Positions 46,051-54,887 of a stretch of DNA of 64,000 nucleotides are shown one piece after another. This DNA comes from CBDAUN01 sp965200645 (GTDB lineage Bacteria > Pseudomonadota > Gammaproteobacteria > Arenicellales > JAJDZL01): positions 930,001 to 994,000 of the forward strand of contig CBDAUN010000003.1 of the NCBI GenBank assembly GCA_965200645.1. The letters are read 5' to 3'. Under the pieces are notes generated by a model. The model was not told the DNA's origin and did not search any database. It was given only the letters and a program-made list of their open reading frames with translations. Both the position numbers and the translations under genes were made by a program. Each line of letters begins with the position of its first letter. Position 1 is the first letter of the stretch.

Positions 46051-47127
46051 TTGCGAACTTCAAAATTTTCGAAAGCCAAAAGGCTTTTTGTATTGAGCAC
46101 TCTAACGTTCGTAGTTCTGACTTTGAGTTCAACCACTGTTGCCGACAAGCCAGTCAATACAGCATATATAGTTGCAAAGTCTATGCACTTTGAATGTTTA
46201 GATTGGAAAATTGTTGGACTGTGCTTTTGGCTAAAGTGCACTATTTTTGGATGCTATGTTGTAACCACTCCAAAAATTTCGCATCGTTTGCCTGATTTTG
46301 TTGTTACAGCTTATCCACAATCCGGGAAGTCACCTTGGTTGGAATTTAATACCACATTTCAAGTAGCGACGAAACCGCTTCAGCCCATATTATCGGGTGG
46401 CCATTTGTCTGGAATTGGTTCAAATAAGCGTCAACAGGACTCCGTATTATTCAACGAAACCGATGTGGTTGGAAATCCTAGTTCGGGACTGCTCAAATTC
46501 GGAAAGTTTCTATGTAAATCTGAAGTAACACCGTTCTTCCCATACTTTCAATCATTGTTGGATGCTTCTGCTTGGAGAAGTGGCTATCCAGATGTCCTGA
46601 AGTCCGAGTCCACAACACCGGGGCAGAGAGAAATTGGAAATTGGCCCAACTCCACTTGGGGTTCGGTGTATCCGAGGTCGGGTTTTGTTACTCAATCCGA
46701 CCCAGCAAAAGCAGCGGCCGTTACTAGTCAACGAGCAATTGATATTGTTACTGGAGATAGAAATGGTCACATTCACCAAGCCAACAAACTTAAGAGTCAG
46801 TTTGATGTTCGGCGAGGAAATACAACTTCAAAGAATGAAAAGGAATGCAAAGACAGTGGAGGCGCTTGGCAATCAGATAGTCGTAATAGGTCGGCACATT
46901 GTGTTAAACAAGTCTGGCGACAATGGGTGGAATCGGGAAACGAGAATGACTCTAACTGGCAAATGCTATACCCAAAGGTAAGTAATCGGTGCGAAGCATT
47001 CGGTCAAGAGGGTGAGTGGTCTTTTGGAAAAATTTCTGAACGCGGGGAATATGTATGGAATTATTGGCGCAGATACAAATGCTGTATAAAGGCAGGAGGC
47101 TCACTTATCAAGAGCTTGGAGTTTTGA
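46051..47127 (+). CDS. MPF-G exported protein, TIGR03756/PFL_4710-like (TraU-type)
   Basis: A 358-aa exported protein starting at TTG 46051, two bases after the ATPase stop. After the signal peptide come VNTAYIVAKSMHFECLDWKIVGLCFWLKC and WGSVYPRSGFVTQSDPAKAAAVTSQRA, both hallmark blocks of PFL_4710/TraU, needed in F-type and G-type systems for DNA transfer. The cysteine-rich C-terminus (WRRYKCC) is complete, so the gene was not cut by the adjacent metabolic insert. Its usual downstream neighbour now lies 4.7 kb away. Confidence 0.87.
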   Translation: MRTSKFSKAKRLFVLSTLTFVVLTLSSTTVADKPVNTAYIVAKSMHFECLDWKIVGLCFWLKCTIFGCYVVTTPKISHRLPDFVVTAYPQSGKSPWLEFNTTFQVATKPLQPILSGGHLSGIGSNKRQQDSVLFNETDVVGNPSSGLLKFGKFLCKSEVTPFFPYFQSLLDASAWRSGYPDVLKSESTTPGQREIGNWPNSTWGSVYPRSGFVTQSDPAKAAAVTSQRAIDIVTGDRNGHIHQANKLKSQFDVRRGNTTSKNEKECKDSGGAWQSDSRNRSAHCVKQVWRQWVESGNENDSNWQMLYPKVSNRCEAFGQEGEWSFGKISERGEYVWNYWRRYKCCIKAGGSLIKSLEF

Positions 47128-47446
47128 TCTATTTATAAGGAGAATGTGCAGTGATTTACAGCATTCTGTTACCGCTATCTTTCATTTTCTCTATTCTTTT
47201 TCTAAAGTCTTCCTTCTCACCAATGCACTCAATCTGAGGTCTCAGGATTTCTACGAATCTTTGGTCCAATTGAATGTACAATCCTGTTCTTTCCAAACAG
47301 TCAAATTGCATTACCTCTCCTGTGAAGAGGTGATCTTTTTAATTGTCAGAAATCAACAAATCAACAAAAAATATAACGTCTAGTACTTTGGGGCATTTTA
47401 GACTCCACTATGTTCGCCAAAGTAACTGCGCTAGTCCCACAAAGTA
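47128..47446. other. Junction between conjugation genes and the metabolic block
   Basis: This 319-bp stretch marks the left edge of the metabolic insert. It contains one small possible gene (47151-47237). No inverted repeats or insertion-sequence ends were recognised. Confidence 0.4.
47151..47237 (+). CDS. Possible 28-aa hydrophobic membrane peptide
   Basis: AAGGAG (47137-47142) stands 8 nt before GTG 47151, an ideal distance. The frame gives a very hydrophobic peptide beginning MIYSILLPLSFIFSILFL and ending at TGA 47237. It would be a single membrane helix. An overlapping 79-codon frame from ATG 47144 is poorly placed relative to the same ribosome-binding site. The peptide may be real or the leftover start of a lost gene. 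Confidence 0.35.
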   Translation: MIYSILLPLSFIFSILFLKSSFSPMHSI

Positions 47447-48049
47447 ATGATCGATCAATTTAATGCTTTGATTCAGGTCATATTGGTTGACCTTGTACTC
47501 GCTGGAGATAACGCCATCGCCGTCGGCCTAATCGCTGCAGGCGTGGCTGCTCACCAACGGAAAATGGTCATATTGGCAGGGGTCGCAGCGGCTGTTATTC
47601 TTCGTGTCATATTTGCACTCGCAGTTGTATGGTTATTGCAACTTCCAGGAGTGCTCTTGATTGGTGGTTTGCTTCTGCTTTGGGTTTGTTGGCGATTATT
47701 TGGCGACTTGCGCCATCGAGCAGCAAAGAACAAAGAGGGTAATGAATACTCTGAACAACCAAAAAATTTATCCTTTGGCCAAGCACTATTTCAAGTCACG
47801 GTAGCGGATGTCTCGATGTCGTTGGATAACGTACTTGCTGTCGCAGCGATTGCTAGAGAACACATTTACATTTTAGTTTTTGGACTGGCCTTGTCGGTCG
47901 CACTGATGCTAGTAGCTGCAACGCTGATTGCAAATTGGTTGGAGCGATATCCCTGGATTGGTTATGTGGGTTTGGTTATAATTTTCTACGTAGCAGGCAT
48001 AATGATTTGGGAAGGTAGTTTCGATATTTATGAAAGCTACTTTCAATAA
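47447..48049 (+). CDS. TerC/YjbE-family integral membrane protein
   Basis: A 200-aa membrane protein with about six to seven helices. The two acidic in-membrane motifs DLVLAGDNAIAVGL (near 15-28) and DVSMSLDNVLAVAA (near 122-135) define the TerC/YjbE family, linked to manganese or calcium export and to metalation of secreted proteins. It starts the plus-strand half of the metabolic block in the island, 73 nt ahead of a potA-like gene. Whether tellurite resistance is involved cannot be said. Confidence 0.9.
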   Translation: MIDQFNALIQVILVDLVLAGDNAIAVGLIAAGVAAHQRKMVILAGVAAAVILRVIFALAVVWLLQLPGVLLIGGLLLLWVCWRLFGDLRHRAAKNKEGNEYSEQPKNLSFGQALFQVTVADVSMSLDNVLAVAAIAREHIYILVFGLALSVALMLVAATLIANWLERYPWIGYVGLVIIFYVAGIMIWEGSFDIYESYFQ

Positions 48050-48122
48050 TACGAGTTAATTTCTGAAAAATATTACAAAACATCGTAGAATAGACGCAAA
48101 AAACGAATAAAGGTCAACCAAT

Positions 48123-49217
48123 ATGTCAGAAGAAGCCAAGCACGCTTACGTAAGGTTTGAAAACGTGCAAAAGAGTTATGACGGTGAATCACTCGTCGTA
48201 AAGAACTTAAACTTAGCTGTAGATCAAGGAGAATTCTTGACACTGCTTGGACCGTCCGGCTCTGGGAAGACTACAGTACTAATGATGCTAGCCGGTTTTG
48301 AGACCGCTACTCATGGAGAAATTGTCCTAGATGGGAATCCGATTAATCATGTGCCGCCGCATAAGCGAGAAATCGGAATGGTCTTTCAGAATTATGCGCT
48401 GTTTCCGCATATGACGGTTAACGAAAATTTGGCCTTCCCGCTGAATGTCCGTAAAGTTCCAAAATCCGAAGTTGATGCACAGGTACGAAGAGCATTAGAG
48501 ATGGTGCGACTTGAAGAGTTTGGTTCTCGACGCCCTGGACAATTATCTGGCGGGCAGCAACAACGAGTTGCAGTTGCACGAGCACTGGTATTTCAGCCCA
48601 AACTGGTGCTTATGGATGAGCCGTTGGGTGCGCTCGATAAGCAGTTACGTGAGCAAATGCAGTATGAAATAAAGCACATTCACGAAAATCTCGGAATCAC
48701 GGCTGTTTATGTAACACACGACCAAGGTGAAGCTTTGACGATGTCAAATCGAATTGCAGTATTTAACGACGGAATTATTCAGCAGTTAGCCCCACCTACC
48801 GACTTGTATGAAAAACCAGAGAATGCCTTTGTTGCTCAATTTATCGGAGAGAACAATGTGATCTTCGGCGAGGTCAAGTCAGCTAATAGTGAATCTTGTG
48901 AGGTTCAGGTTCAAAGTGGTGAGGTCATTAATGCTACACCAGTCAATATTGACGGTGTTGGCAGTAAGACAACTCTATCACTTAGACCGGAACGTGTGAC
49001 TATCAATCCAGAATCTGGCACTTGTTCCAACTCGGTAAAAGGAGTGGTTCAAGAAATTATTTATCTGGGTGACCACGTACGAACTCGCATGAGTCTTTGC
49101 GGTCAAGAAGAATTTATCGTTAAGATCCCGAACTCCTATGGACATGTGCACCTAAAGATGGGTGAACAGATTTCGGTTGGCTGGCAGTATGAGGATTGCC
49201 GGGCGTTAGACGCATAA
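48123..49217 (+). CDS. ABC transporter ATP-binding protein, PotA-like with TOBE domain
   Basis: The 364-aa ATPase has Walker A GPSGSGKT (about 40-47), Q-loop, signature LSGGQQQR, Walker B LVLMDEPLGALD and H-loop THD, followed by a C-terminal TOBE domain (from about 240, FIGENNVIFGEV and SLRPERV). This arrangement fits PotA and related polyamine or iron importers. No permease or binding-protein gene is next to it, so the ATPase is alone. TAGAAT about 33 nt upstream could be a -10 element. Its stop is 2 nt from the convergent argD stop. Confidence 0.9.
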   Translation: MSEEAKHAYVRFENVQKSYDGESLVVKNLNLAVDQGEFLTLLGPSGSGKTTVLMMLAGFETATHGEIVLDGNPINHVPPHKREIGMVFQNYALFPHMTVNENLAFPLNVRKVPKSEVDAQVRRALEMVRLEEFGSRRPGQLSGGQQQRVAVARALVFQPKLVLMDEPLGALDKQLREQMQYEIKHIHENLGITAVYVTHDQGEALTMSNRIAVFNDGIIQQLAPPTDLYEKPENAFVAQFIGENNVIFGEVKSANSESCEVQVQSGEVINATPVNIDGVGSKTTLSLRPERVTINPESGTCSNSVKGVVQEIIYLGDHVRTRMSLCGQEEFIVKIPNSYGHVHLKMGEQISVGWQYEDCRALDA

Positions 49218-49219
49218 CG

Positions 49220-50479
49220 TCAAATTTGGTTTAACAATCGACCAAATACTCGCTCCAATATATCCAATCCTTCCAGTAATTCGCTGTCGTTGATAGTGAG
49301 TGCTGGTAACAGGCGCACCACCATGGGACCGGCCTGTAAAATTAACAGTCCGTCGATGCACGCTTCATCCATTATTGTTGCAGCATTGAAGCCGCAATTC
49401 TCTCTCAATTCCGCACCAATCATTAGCCCTTTACCTCGAATTTCACTAAATGCGTTTATTCGTTGGTCTATCTGCATTAGTCGGTCCATTACCATGGAGC
49501 CTTTTCTTTCCACATCCGATAAGAATTCCGCTTTAGTTACGCGATTGAGAACCACATTAGCAACGGCGCAACAAATAGGGTTTCCCCCAAATGTTGAACC
49601 ATGACTACCGTAGTCCAGTACCTCCGCAACTCTAGGTCCAGTCAGCGTGGCTCCAATTGGCAAACCGCCGCCAAACGCCTTGGCGATTGTGACGATATCT
49701 GGTTTCAAGTTTTCAACCCACTCATAAGCAAACAGTTTCCCTGTCCTTCCCATTCCACATTGAATTTCGTCGAAAACCAGTAATGCGTCATTTTGACGAC
49801 ACAAACGATCGATTTCCACCAAAAATTCAGCTTCCGCTGGCCTAATTCCACTTTCACCTTGAATGGGTTCAAGCATCACTGCACAAACTTCATGATTGAA
49901 GTGCTCATGCAGTTTTTCAATATGATTAAATTTGCAATATCTAAATCCACCTGGAAGAGGTTCGAAGCCCTGTTGGTACTTCGGTTGAGCTGTCGCGGTT
50001 AAGGCTGCCAGAGTTCTTCCGTGAAATGAGCCTTCAAAAGTGAGAATCGTACGTTTACCTTCCGGATAATTTTCAGAGGCAAACTTACGCACAATCTTTA
50101 TCGCTGCTTCATTCGCTTCAGCTCCGGAATTACAAAAGAACACTCTTTCAGCGAATGACTTTGCCGTGAGTTCTGCTGCCAAGAGAACAGGTTGTTCAGA
50201 AAAGTATATGTTACTGGTATGCCATAGTAGATTGGCTTGGGCGGATAGCGCATTGACAATTTCACTATCCCGGTGCCCTAGACTGTTCACACCAATCCCT
50301 GAACCAAAGTCGATGTATTTACGGCCATCAAAATCATGTACTACGCTACCTAAACCATCACGTAAAACCAACTTTCTAGGGTTGTAATTCGGCGTATAAG
50401 CCTTGTAACCGAGCGAAATGATCTCTGATTGAGTACTTAAAGTTGGCTGAGCGACTTCCTTATCCATTTCACTATCCAA
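49220..50479 (-). CDS. argD: Acetylornithine/N-succinyldiaminopimelate aminotransferase
   Basis: A 419-aa class III PLP aminotransferase. FCNSGAEANEAAIKIVRKFA is the phosphate-binding block, VFDEIQCGMGRTG precedes the PLP lysine in TIAKAFGGGLPIGA. ArgD enzymes act in arginine synthesis and also as DapC in lysine/diaminopimelate synthesis. Here it overlaps the end of dapE by 8 nt and must be translated with it, which favours the DapC role (inference). Substrate-specific residues were not tested. Confidence 0.9.
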   Translation of the reverse strand: MDSEMDKEVAQPTLSTQSEIISLGYKAYTPNYNPRKLVLRDGLGSVVHDFDGRKYIDFGSGIGVNSLGHRDSEIVNALSAQANLLWHTSNIYFSEQPVLLAAELTAKSFAERVFFCNSGAEANEAAIKIVRKFASENYPEGKRTILTFEGSFHGRTLAALTATAQPKYQQGFEPLPGGFRYCKFNHIEKLHEHFNHEVCAVMLEPIQGESGIRPAEAEFLVEIDRLCRQNDALLVFDEIQCGMGRTGKLFAYEWVENLKPDIVTIAKAFGGGLPIGATLTGPRVAEVLDYGSHGSTFGGNPICCAVANVVLNRVTKAEFLSDVERKGSMVMDRLMQIDQRINAFSEIRGKGLMIGAELRENCGFNAATIMDEACIDGLLILQAGPMVVRLLPALTINDSELLEGLDILERVFGRLLNQI

Positions 50480-51602
50480 ACATATTGTTCAATACCAATT
50501 CGTAAACTTTCGATAATTTGTCTAAGTCATTAACGCTTACACATTCATCGACCTTGTGAATGGTAGCATTCAAAGGGCCAAGTTCAACAACTTGTGCATT
50601 AGTCTTCGCAACAAACCGACCGTCCGATGTTCCGCCTGCTGTAGAGCGTTTGGGACGCCGCATTAGCACCGTCTCAACGGCATCTGCGACCAAATCTACA
50701 AATTCCTCTCGATTGTTATGGTATGGGTCACTCGGGCTGCTCCAGTAGATACTGTATCTGCCTGCAACCTCATCACAAATGTTCTCAACTGTTTGCACTA
50801 ACTGTTCAACAGTCGTTGCTGGGGAGAATCTAAAGTTAAATTTAAGTGTCAGATCTTCAGGAATAACATTTCCTGCACCAACACCAGAGTTTACATTGGA
50901 AATTTGAAAAGTTGTATTAGGAAAATCTGCGTTCCCATCATTCAATTGCAGGCTAGTAAGAGCAGAAATCAGTTTTCCCGACTTATGGATGGGATTGTCG
51001 GCAAATTGTGGGTATGCAACATGCCCTTGCTTTCCATGAACAACAATCATGCCATCGAGTGAACCTCTACGACCGATTTTAATAGTATCGCCAAGATCTT
51101 TTTCACTAGTCGGTTCACCGACTAAACACCAGTCGATTTGTTGAGCTTCTTTACCTAGAGCTTCCAAAGCATATTTTGTACCATCTTCAGCAACATCTTC
51201 TTCATCGCTAGTGATCAGAAAAGACACAGAACCTCTTATCTCACCTTGAGTTGAGAAATATCGCTCACAGGCTGTCACCATTGCTGCAACACTACCTTTC
51301 ATGTCTGCAGCTCCTCGGCCGTGAAGGTAACCATTCTCCACAGTTGCAGAAAAAGGATGAATCTTCCAATGTGACTCTTCACCAACAGGAACCACATCAG
51401 TGTGTCCGACATAAGTAAAAACAGGTGATTTTGTGCCTCTTCTTGCCCATAAATTAGTCACACCATTTTGATTGAAAAATTGAATTTGGAAACCAATTCT
51501 TTTCAATCGCTCGGCAATAATTGACTGACAGCCTGCATCATCCGGGGATACCGATTGGCGGCGAATTAAATCCTGAGCAAGTTTGATTGTTTCAGAAAGC
51601 AT
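50472..51602 (-). CDS. dapE: Succinyl-diaminopimelate desuccinylase
   Basis: DapE removes succinate from N-succinyl-LL-diaminopimelate, a late step to lysine and peptidoglycan. The 376-aa M20-family metalloenzyme shows the zinc ligands in YVGHTDVVPVG and GRGAADMKG, the acidic pair TSDEEDVAEDG, and the C-terminal GGTSDGRF. Length and motifs are normal. It forms a two-gene operon with argD. A biosynthetic gene of this kind inside a mobile island is unexpected. Confidence 0.95.
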   Translation of the reverse strand: MLSETIKLAQDLIRRQSVSPDDAGCQSIIAERLKRIGFQIQFFNQNGVTNLWARRGTKSPVFTYVGHTDVVPVGEESHWKIHPFSATVENGYLHGRGAADMKGSVAAMVTACERYFSTQGEIRGSVSFLITSDEEDVAEDGTKYALEALGKEAQQIDWCLVGEPTSEKDLGDTIKIGRRGSLDGMIVVHGKQGHVAYPQFADNPIHKSGKLISALTSLQLNDGNADFPNTTFQISNVNSGVGAGNVIPEDLTLKFNFRFSPATTVEQLVQTVENICDEVAGRYSIYWSSPSDPYHNNREEFVDLVADAVETVLMRRPKRSTAGGTSDGRFVAKTNAQVVELGPLNATIHKVDECVSVNDLDKLSKVYELVLNNMFG

Positions 51603-51805
51603 ATTTTTATTGAAAAAGAAAATGAACTCAATTTGGAGAAAGACTAATTATAGAAACACGCTGTCACTATGAAGCAAAAAGTTAGTGCACGACTCTAAAT
51701 TACCTCAAGTTAAATTTGGAAATAGCTTTGCTTTGAAAAACAAAATATCTTTTTATGCCTAATTCCATCCGTACCTCATGAAAAATAACTTCAGTAGAAA
51801 AAATT

Positions 51806-53152
51806 ATGGACCTGACATCTTTCTCAAAATTTACTTTTCAATTGCGTTCGGCAATGTTGTTCGCAATCTATCTGCCAGTATTAATTCTTACAAGTTTGAA
51901 CTCGCACGCAGAATCTCTTGACTCGATTCCACTCGATTCCATAACAGACTTATCTCTTTACTATGCACTAGGTGGGAAGACCGCTACTTCACCACCAGCT
52001 TCAGACTACTCACGTTTGGCTCACTTCGATGCAAGTTCTAGTCTTTTTGGCTCTATCTGTGGTCAGTTTGATCCGATAGCGGACGTTCAGGACATCCTAT
52101 CCTCTAAATTAAATGAAACTCTAGCAGCATTAAATTCAATCCCAAATGCGGTAGTTGGCACCTTACCTGGATACATTCTATGCCGTGCACAACCAGGCAT
52201 GTGCCAATTACTGCAGCACTATGTGGTTCGTGCCGAGGACAACTGGAATACTGCAGTACAGTCCTGTGAAGCAGATGTAAGTAACGTAGTGAGTAGTGGC
52301 TCTCCGTTCCGTGACTGGATTCAAGTCTCCAAAGTTCAAAATTGGGAGCAACAAGCTCAACTTGGATCAAGTGCAAGCCAGGCCAAAGAATCTGTAGATT
52401 CTTCCGATGGATGTGTCACTTGGGTTGGAGGCAAAACAGCCGGTTGTACGGACCACGAACCAATATGGCCCACAAAGGACTCCACGCTTGCTGGGTGGTG
52501 CCTTATTCAGAGCAAGAGTGGAAATTGCAGCAACACTTCGATTCGATCCACAGAGAGCAATAATTCTACGTTATACGAAACTTGGCCAGATGCCGAATCT
52601 GCAAGCGATTGGGTAGTTGACGTAGTTGGTGATCATAAAATTCACGTTGGCTCTAAACCTGCCGCTATAGCTGGCACCGGTTTGTTGCCGAAGATCGAAA
52701 GCGAAACTTTGGATATTCGAAGTCGGCTGCGAGCGCTGGTGTATTCATCGGAAATACCTCATGATAAGGACTTGGCGGAATTAAGCACGGATCAGGTACA
52801 AGTATCAGCAAAGATTATTGATGCAATGAAAGACTTGCCCGACCGAGACTACCTTATCGACCGACTGGCAAATGAAATTGCCTTGCTCCACGTTGTTAAT
52901 AAAGCTTTTCTGGGGCGAAGACTACTTCTAAGCGGCATGATGGAACCCAATATTAAAGCTGCTGGGGTGGCTAGCGAACCAATACTTCAAACAATTGATT
53001 TGCTGGAACGTGAAATTGAACGATCAGTATACGAAATGCAACTTAGCCGAAGACTCATATCCGATACTGCCAGTCAAATCCTCAGCGCTCATCAACAGTT
53101 GATGAATCCTAAACCTCCAACACGCCAACTACCGATAAGCCACCTTCCTTAG
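51806..53152 (+). CDS. MPF-G exported protein, TIGR03755/PFL_4711-like (TraH-type)
   Basis: A 448-aa exported protein. After a signal segment (about 15-35) comes SITDLSLYYALGGKT and a SICGQFDPIADVQDIL, then a central WVGGKTAGCTDHEPIW block, all recognisable for PFL_4711. TraH-like proteins are periplasmic and needed for pilus extension or transfer. ATG 51806 is used; ATG 51854 would also give a signal peptide. In related islands this gene directly follows the TIGR03756 gene. Confidence 0.85.
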   Translation: MDLTSFSKFTFQLRSAMLFAIYLPVLILTSLNSHAESLDSIPLDSITDLSLYYALGGKTATSPPASDYSRLAHFDASSSLFGSICGQFDPIADVQDILSSKLNETLAALNSIPNAVVGTLPGYILCRAQPGMCQLLQHYVVRAEDNWNTAVQSCEADVSNVVSSGSPFRDWIQVSKVQNWEQQAQLGSSASQAKESVDSSDGCVTWVGGKTAGCTDHEPIWPTKDSTLAGWCLIQSKSGNCSNTSIRSTESNNSTLYETWPDAESASDWVVDVVGDHKIHVGSKPAAIAGTGLLPKIESETLDIRSRLRALVYSSEIPHDKDLAELSTDQVQVSAKIIDAMKDLPDRDYLIDRLANEIALLHVVNKAFLGRRLLLSGMMEPNIKAAGVASEPILQTIDLLEREIERSVYEMQLSRRLISDTASQILSAHQQLMNPKPPTRQLPISHLP

Positions 53153-53162
53153 TATAGGCGAC

Positions 53163-54719
53163 ATGCGAGTTGGTTCGTATCTAGAACTTGCTTCAACCTT
53201 AATCGGTTGGCACTTGGCTGGTGCAATAGCAGCAATACTAACGTCAACGGGCCTAGTCCTAATGCCCTTTGTGATTGCTGTGATTCGCAATTGGGCAGAA
53301 CCTATGCGAAGTCAGCAATCGAAAGTAGCCGCTCCAGTTTCGCTTCGAAGAATGGAGCAGGATGTGGGCCTCTTTGCGGTAGTCATAATTTTCTTCTTTC
53401 TTCCAGCAATTCCTATTACTATTGATGACATCGAGTATACAAACTCCGATCTCAATCACACTGTTTCTGCTTCTGAACCTTCTGCACCCTACTCCAGCGA
53501 CTTGGAAAAATTGGGTGAATTTCAGGTTCCAATCATCTGGTGGCTGGTCCACGAAATTTCATCGTATCTTGCCCACGGTGTCGTGGATGCCATAGACAGA
53601 ATGGCACATCCATCGATTTTACGGGCTGAATTGTTGAAAGCGTCTCGAATTCGAATCACTGATGAAACCATTATTACGGAAATTCGTGAATTTCGTACTG
53701 ACTGCTATGAACCCGCTCTAGCAAAGTTCCAGCGTCAGGGAGATCAAATTTCTATGAGTGGTCGTTCCGAACTGGATCGCTCCGTGGATTGGATAGGATC
53801 GAAAATCTTTCTGGAAACTCCAGGCTATTACCGAAAGTGCAACGATATTAATCAATGTGGTACAGGCTATCGCTCAAGCAAATTCCGGCCTCAGTGGTCG
53901 AGTTTGACTAACCAATCATCCACCCCCGGATTTCCGTATTGCAGTCATTGGTGGTCGCACCCCGATATAGGATTGAGAGCAAAAATTATCTCATCGATGA
54001 AGCAAGACACTTCATCACTGCACTCCAGTATCGAAGGGGTTCGAGCAATTCAGAAAAAGAAACGTAATGATGGCATACACTTGAATGTTGAAGACTACGA
54101 AGACAGATACATCAGACGTGCGATAAACATTTCACCATGGATAATGGTTGAACGAGCTGACAGGAAAGAGCAGTTCCGCCAATTTTCCTGGAAAAGTTTA
54201 ACCTCGATCGATGGGTGGCAACAGATTATCGCGTCGCTGGGTTCCTTAACAGTATCTGGTCTTATCCACATCGCTATGGAGTTCGTCGTTATTGGTCTTC
54301 CGATGCTTCAGGCACTCACTTTAATGCTTGTCTACATATCAATCCCATTGGTTGTTCCCTATGCCGTGTTGAACCCTTCCATACTGTTACGAGTCATAAT
54401 TCTTCTATTTTCATTGAGGTTTTTGACCGCTCTTTGGGCGATTGCAGAATTTCTCGATGAACGCTTGCTGGCACAACTATACCCTGATTCAGGGTTCTTC
54501 GAATTTGGCGGAGGAGGGTCTAGTGCTGACCTCGTTTTGAGTCTTATTACACTGACAGCCTATTTAACATTGCCACTTGCATGGTTCTACATCATGGCAG
54601 CTGTTGGATCACGGGTCATCAACCAGACTGCAATAGGCTTCAGCAGTCTCTCAAACAACTTGAACAACTCTGCAATAAAAAGTTCAAGCGTTGTAGCACA
54701 TGGCCTGAAAAGCCGGTAG
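53163..54719 (+). CDS. TraG N-terminal-like conjugal transfer membrane protein
   Basis: A 518-aa polytopic membrane protein with hydrophobic segments near 10-45, 73-95, 370-430 and 460-490. The start VGSYLELASTLIGWHLAGAIAAILTSTG and FLPAIPI are typical of TraG-N domain proteins of MPF-G islands (PFL_4713 type), which act in mating-pair formation. A cysteine pair region (CNDINQCGTGY, about 222-233) is present in the periplasmic loop. It is the last conjugation gene of the island. Confidence 0.85.
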   Translation: MRVGSYLELASTLIGWHLAGAIAAILTSTGLVLMPFVIAVIRNWAEPMRSQQSKVAAPVSLRRMEQDVGLFAVVIIFFFLPAIPITIDDIEYTNSDLNHTVSASEPSAPYSSDLEKLGEFQVPIIWWLVHEISSYLAHGVVDAIDRMAHPSILRAELLKASRIRITDETIITEIREFRTDCYEPALAKFQRQGDQISMSGRSELDRSVDWIGSKIFLETPGYYRKCNDINQCGTGYRSSKFRPQWSSLTNQSSTPGFPYCSHWWSHPDIGLRAKIISSMKQDTSSLHSSIEGVRAIQKKKRNDGIHLNVEDYEDRYIRRAINISPWIMVERADRKEQFRQFSWKSLTSIDGWQQIIASLGSLTVSGLIHIAMEFVVIGLPMLQALTLMLVYISIPLVVPYAVLNPSILLRVIILLFSLRFLTALWAIAEFLDERLLAQLYPDSGFFEFGGGGSSADLVLSLITLTAYLTLPLAWFYIMAAVGSRVINQTAIGFSSLSNNLNNSAIKSSSVVAHGLKSR

Positions 54720-54887
54720 TTTGAGGTAGAAATTTGTCTAAAACGCTACCAGTCGATCGAAAAATTAAGTATTGAAGCTAGGTGATCAAAAACTAATTTC
54801 AACGAAAAAAGTGAAATTATCGAGAAATTTTTCTCTTTTACCTAATATAGTTCGGAATTTTGATTCATATTAATCGAGGAGACAATT

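Noticed and set aside
47144..47383. 79-codon frame after the TraU-like gene
   Set aside because: Low-complexity, no family resemblance, and its ATG is too close to the AAGGAG site; the shorter GTG frame fits that site better.
54740..54850. Repeat shared by 54820-54840 and 60065-60090 (TTATCGAGA with T-runs)
   Set aside because: Similarity is short and AT-rich; not enough to claim a repeat.
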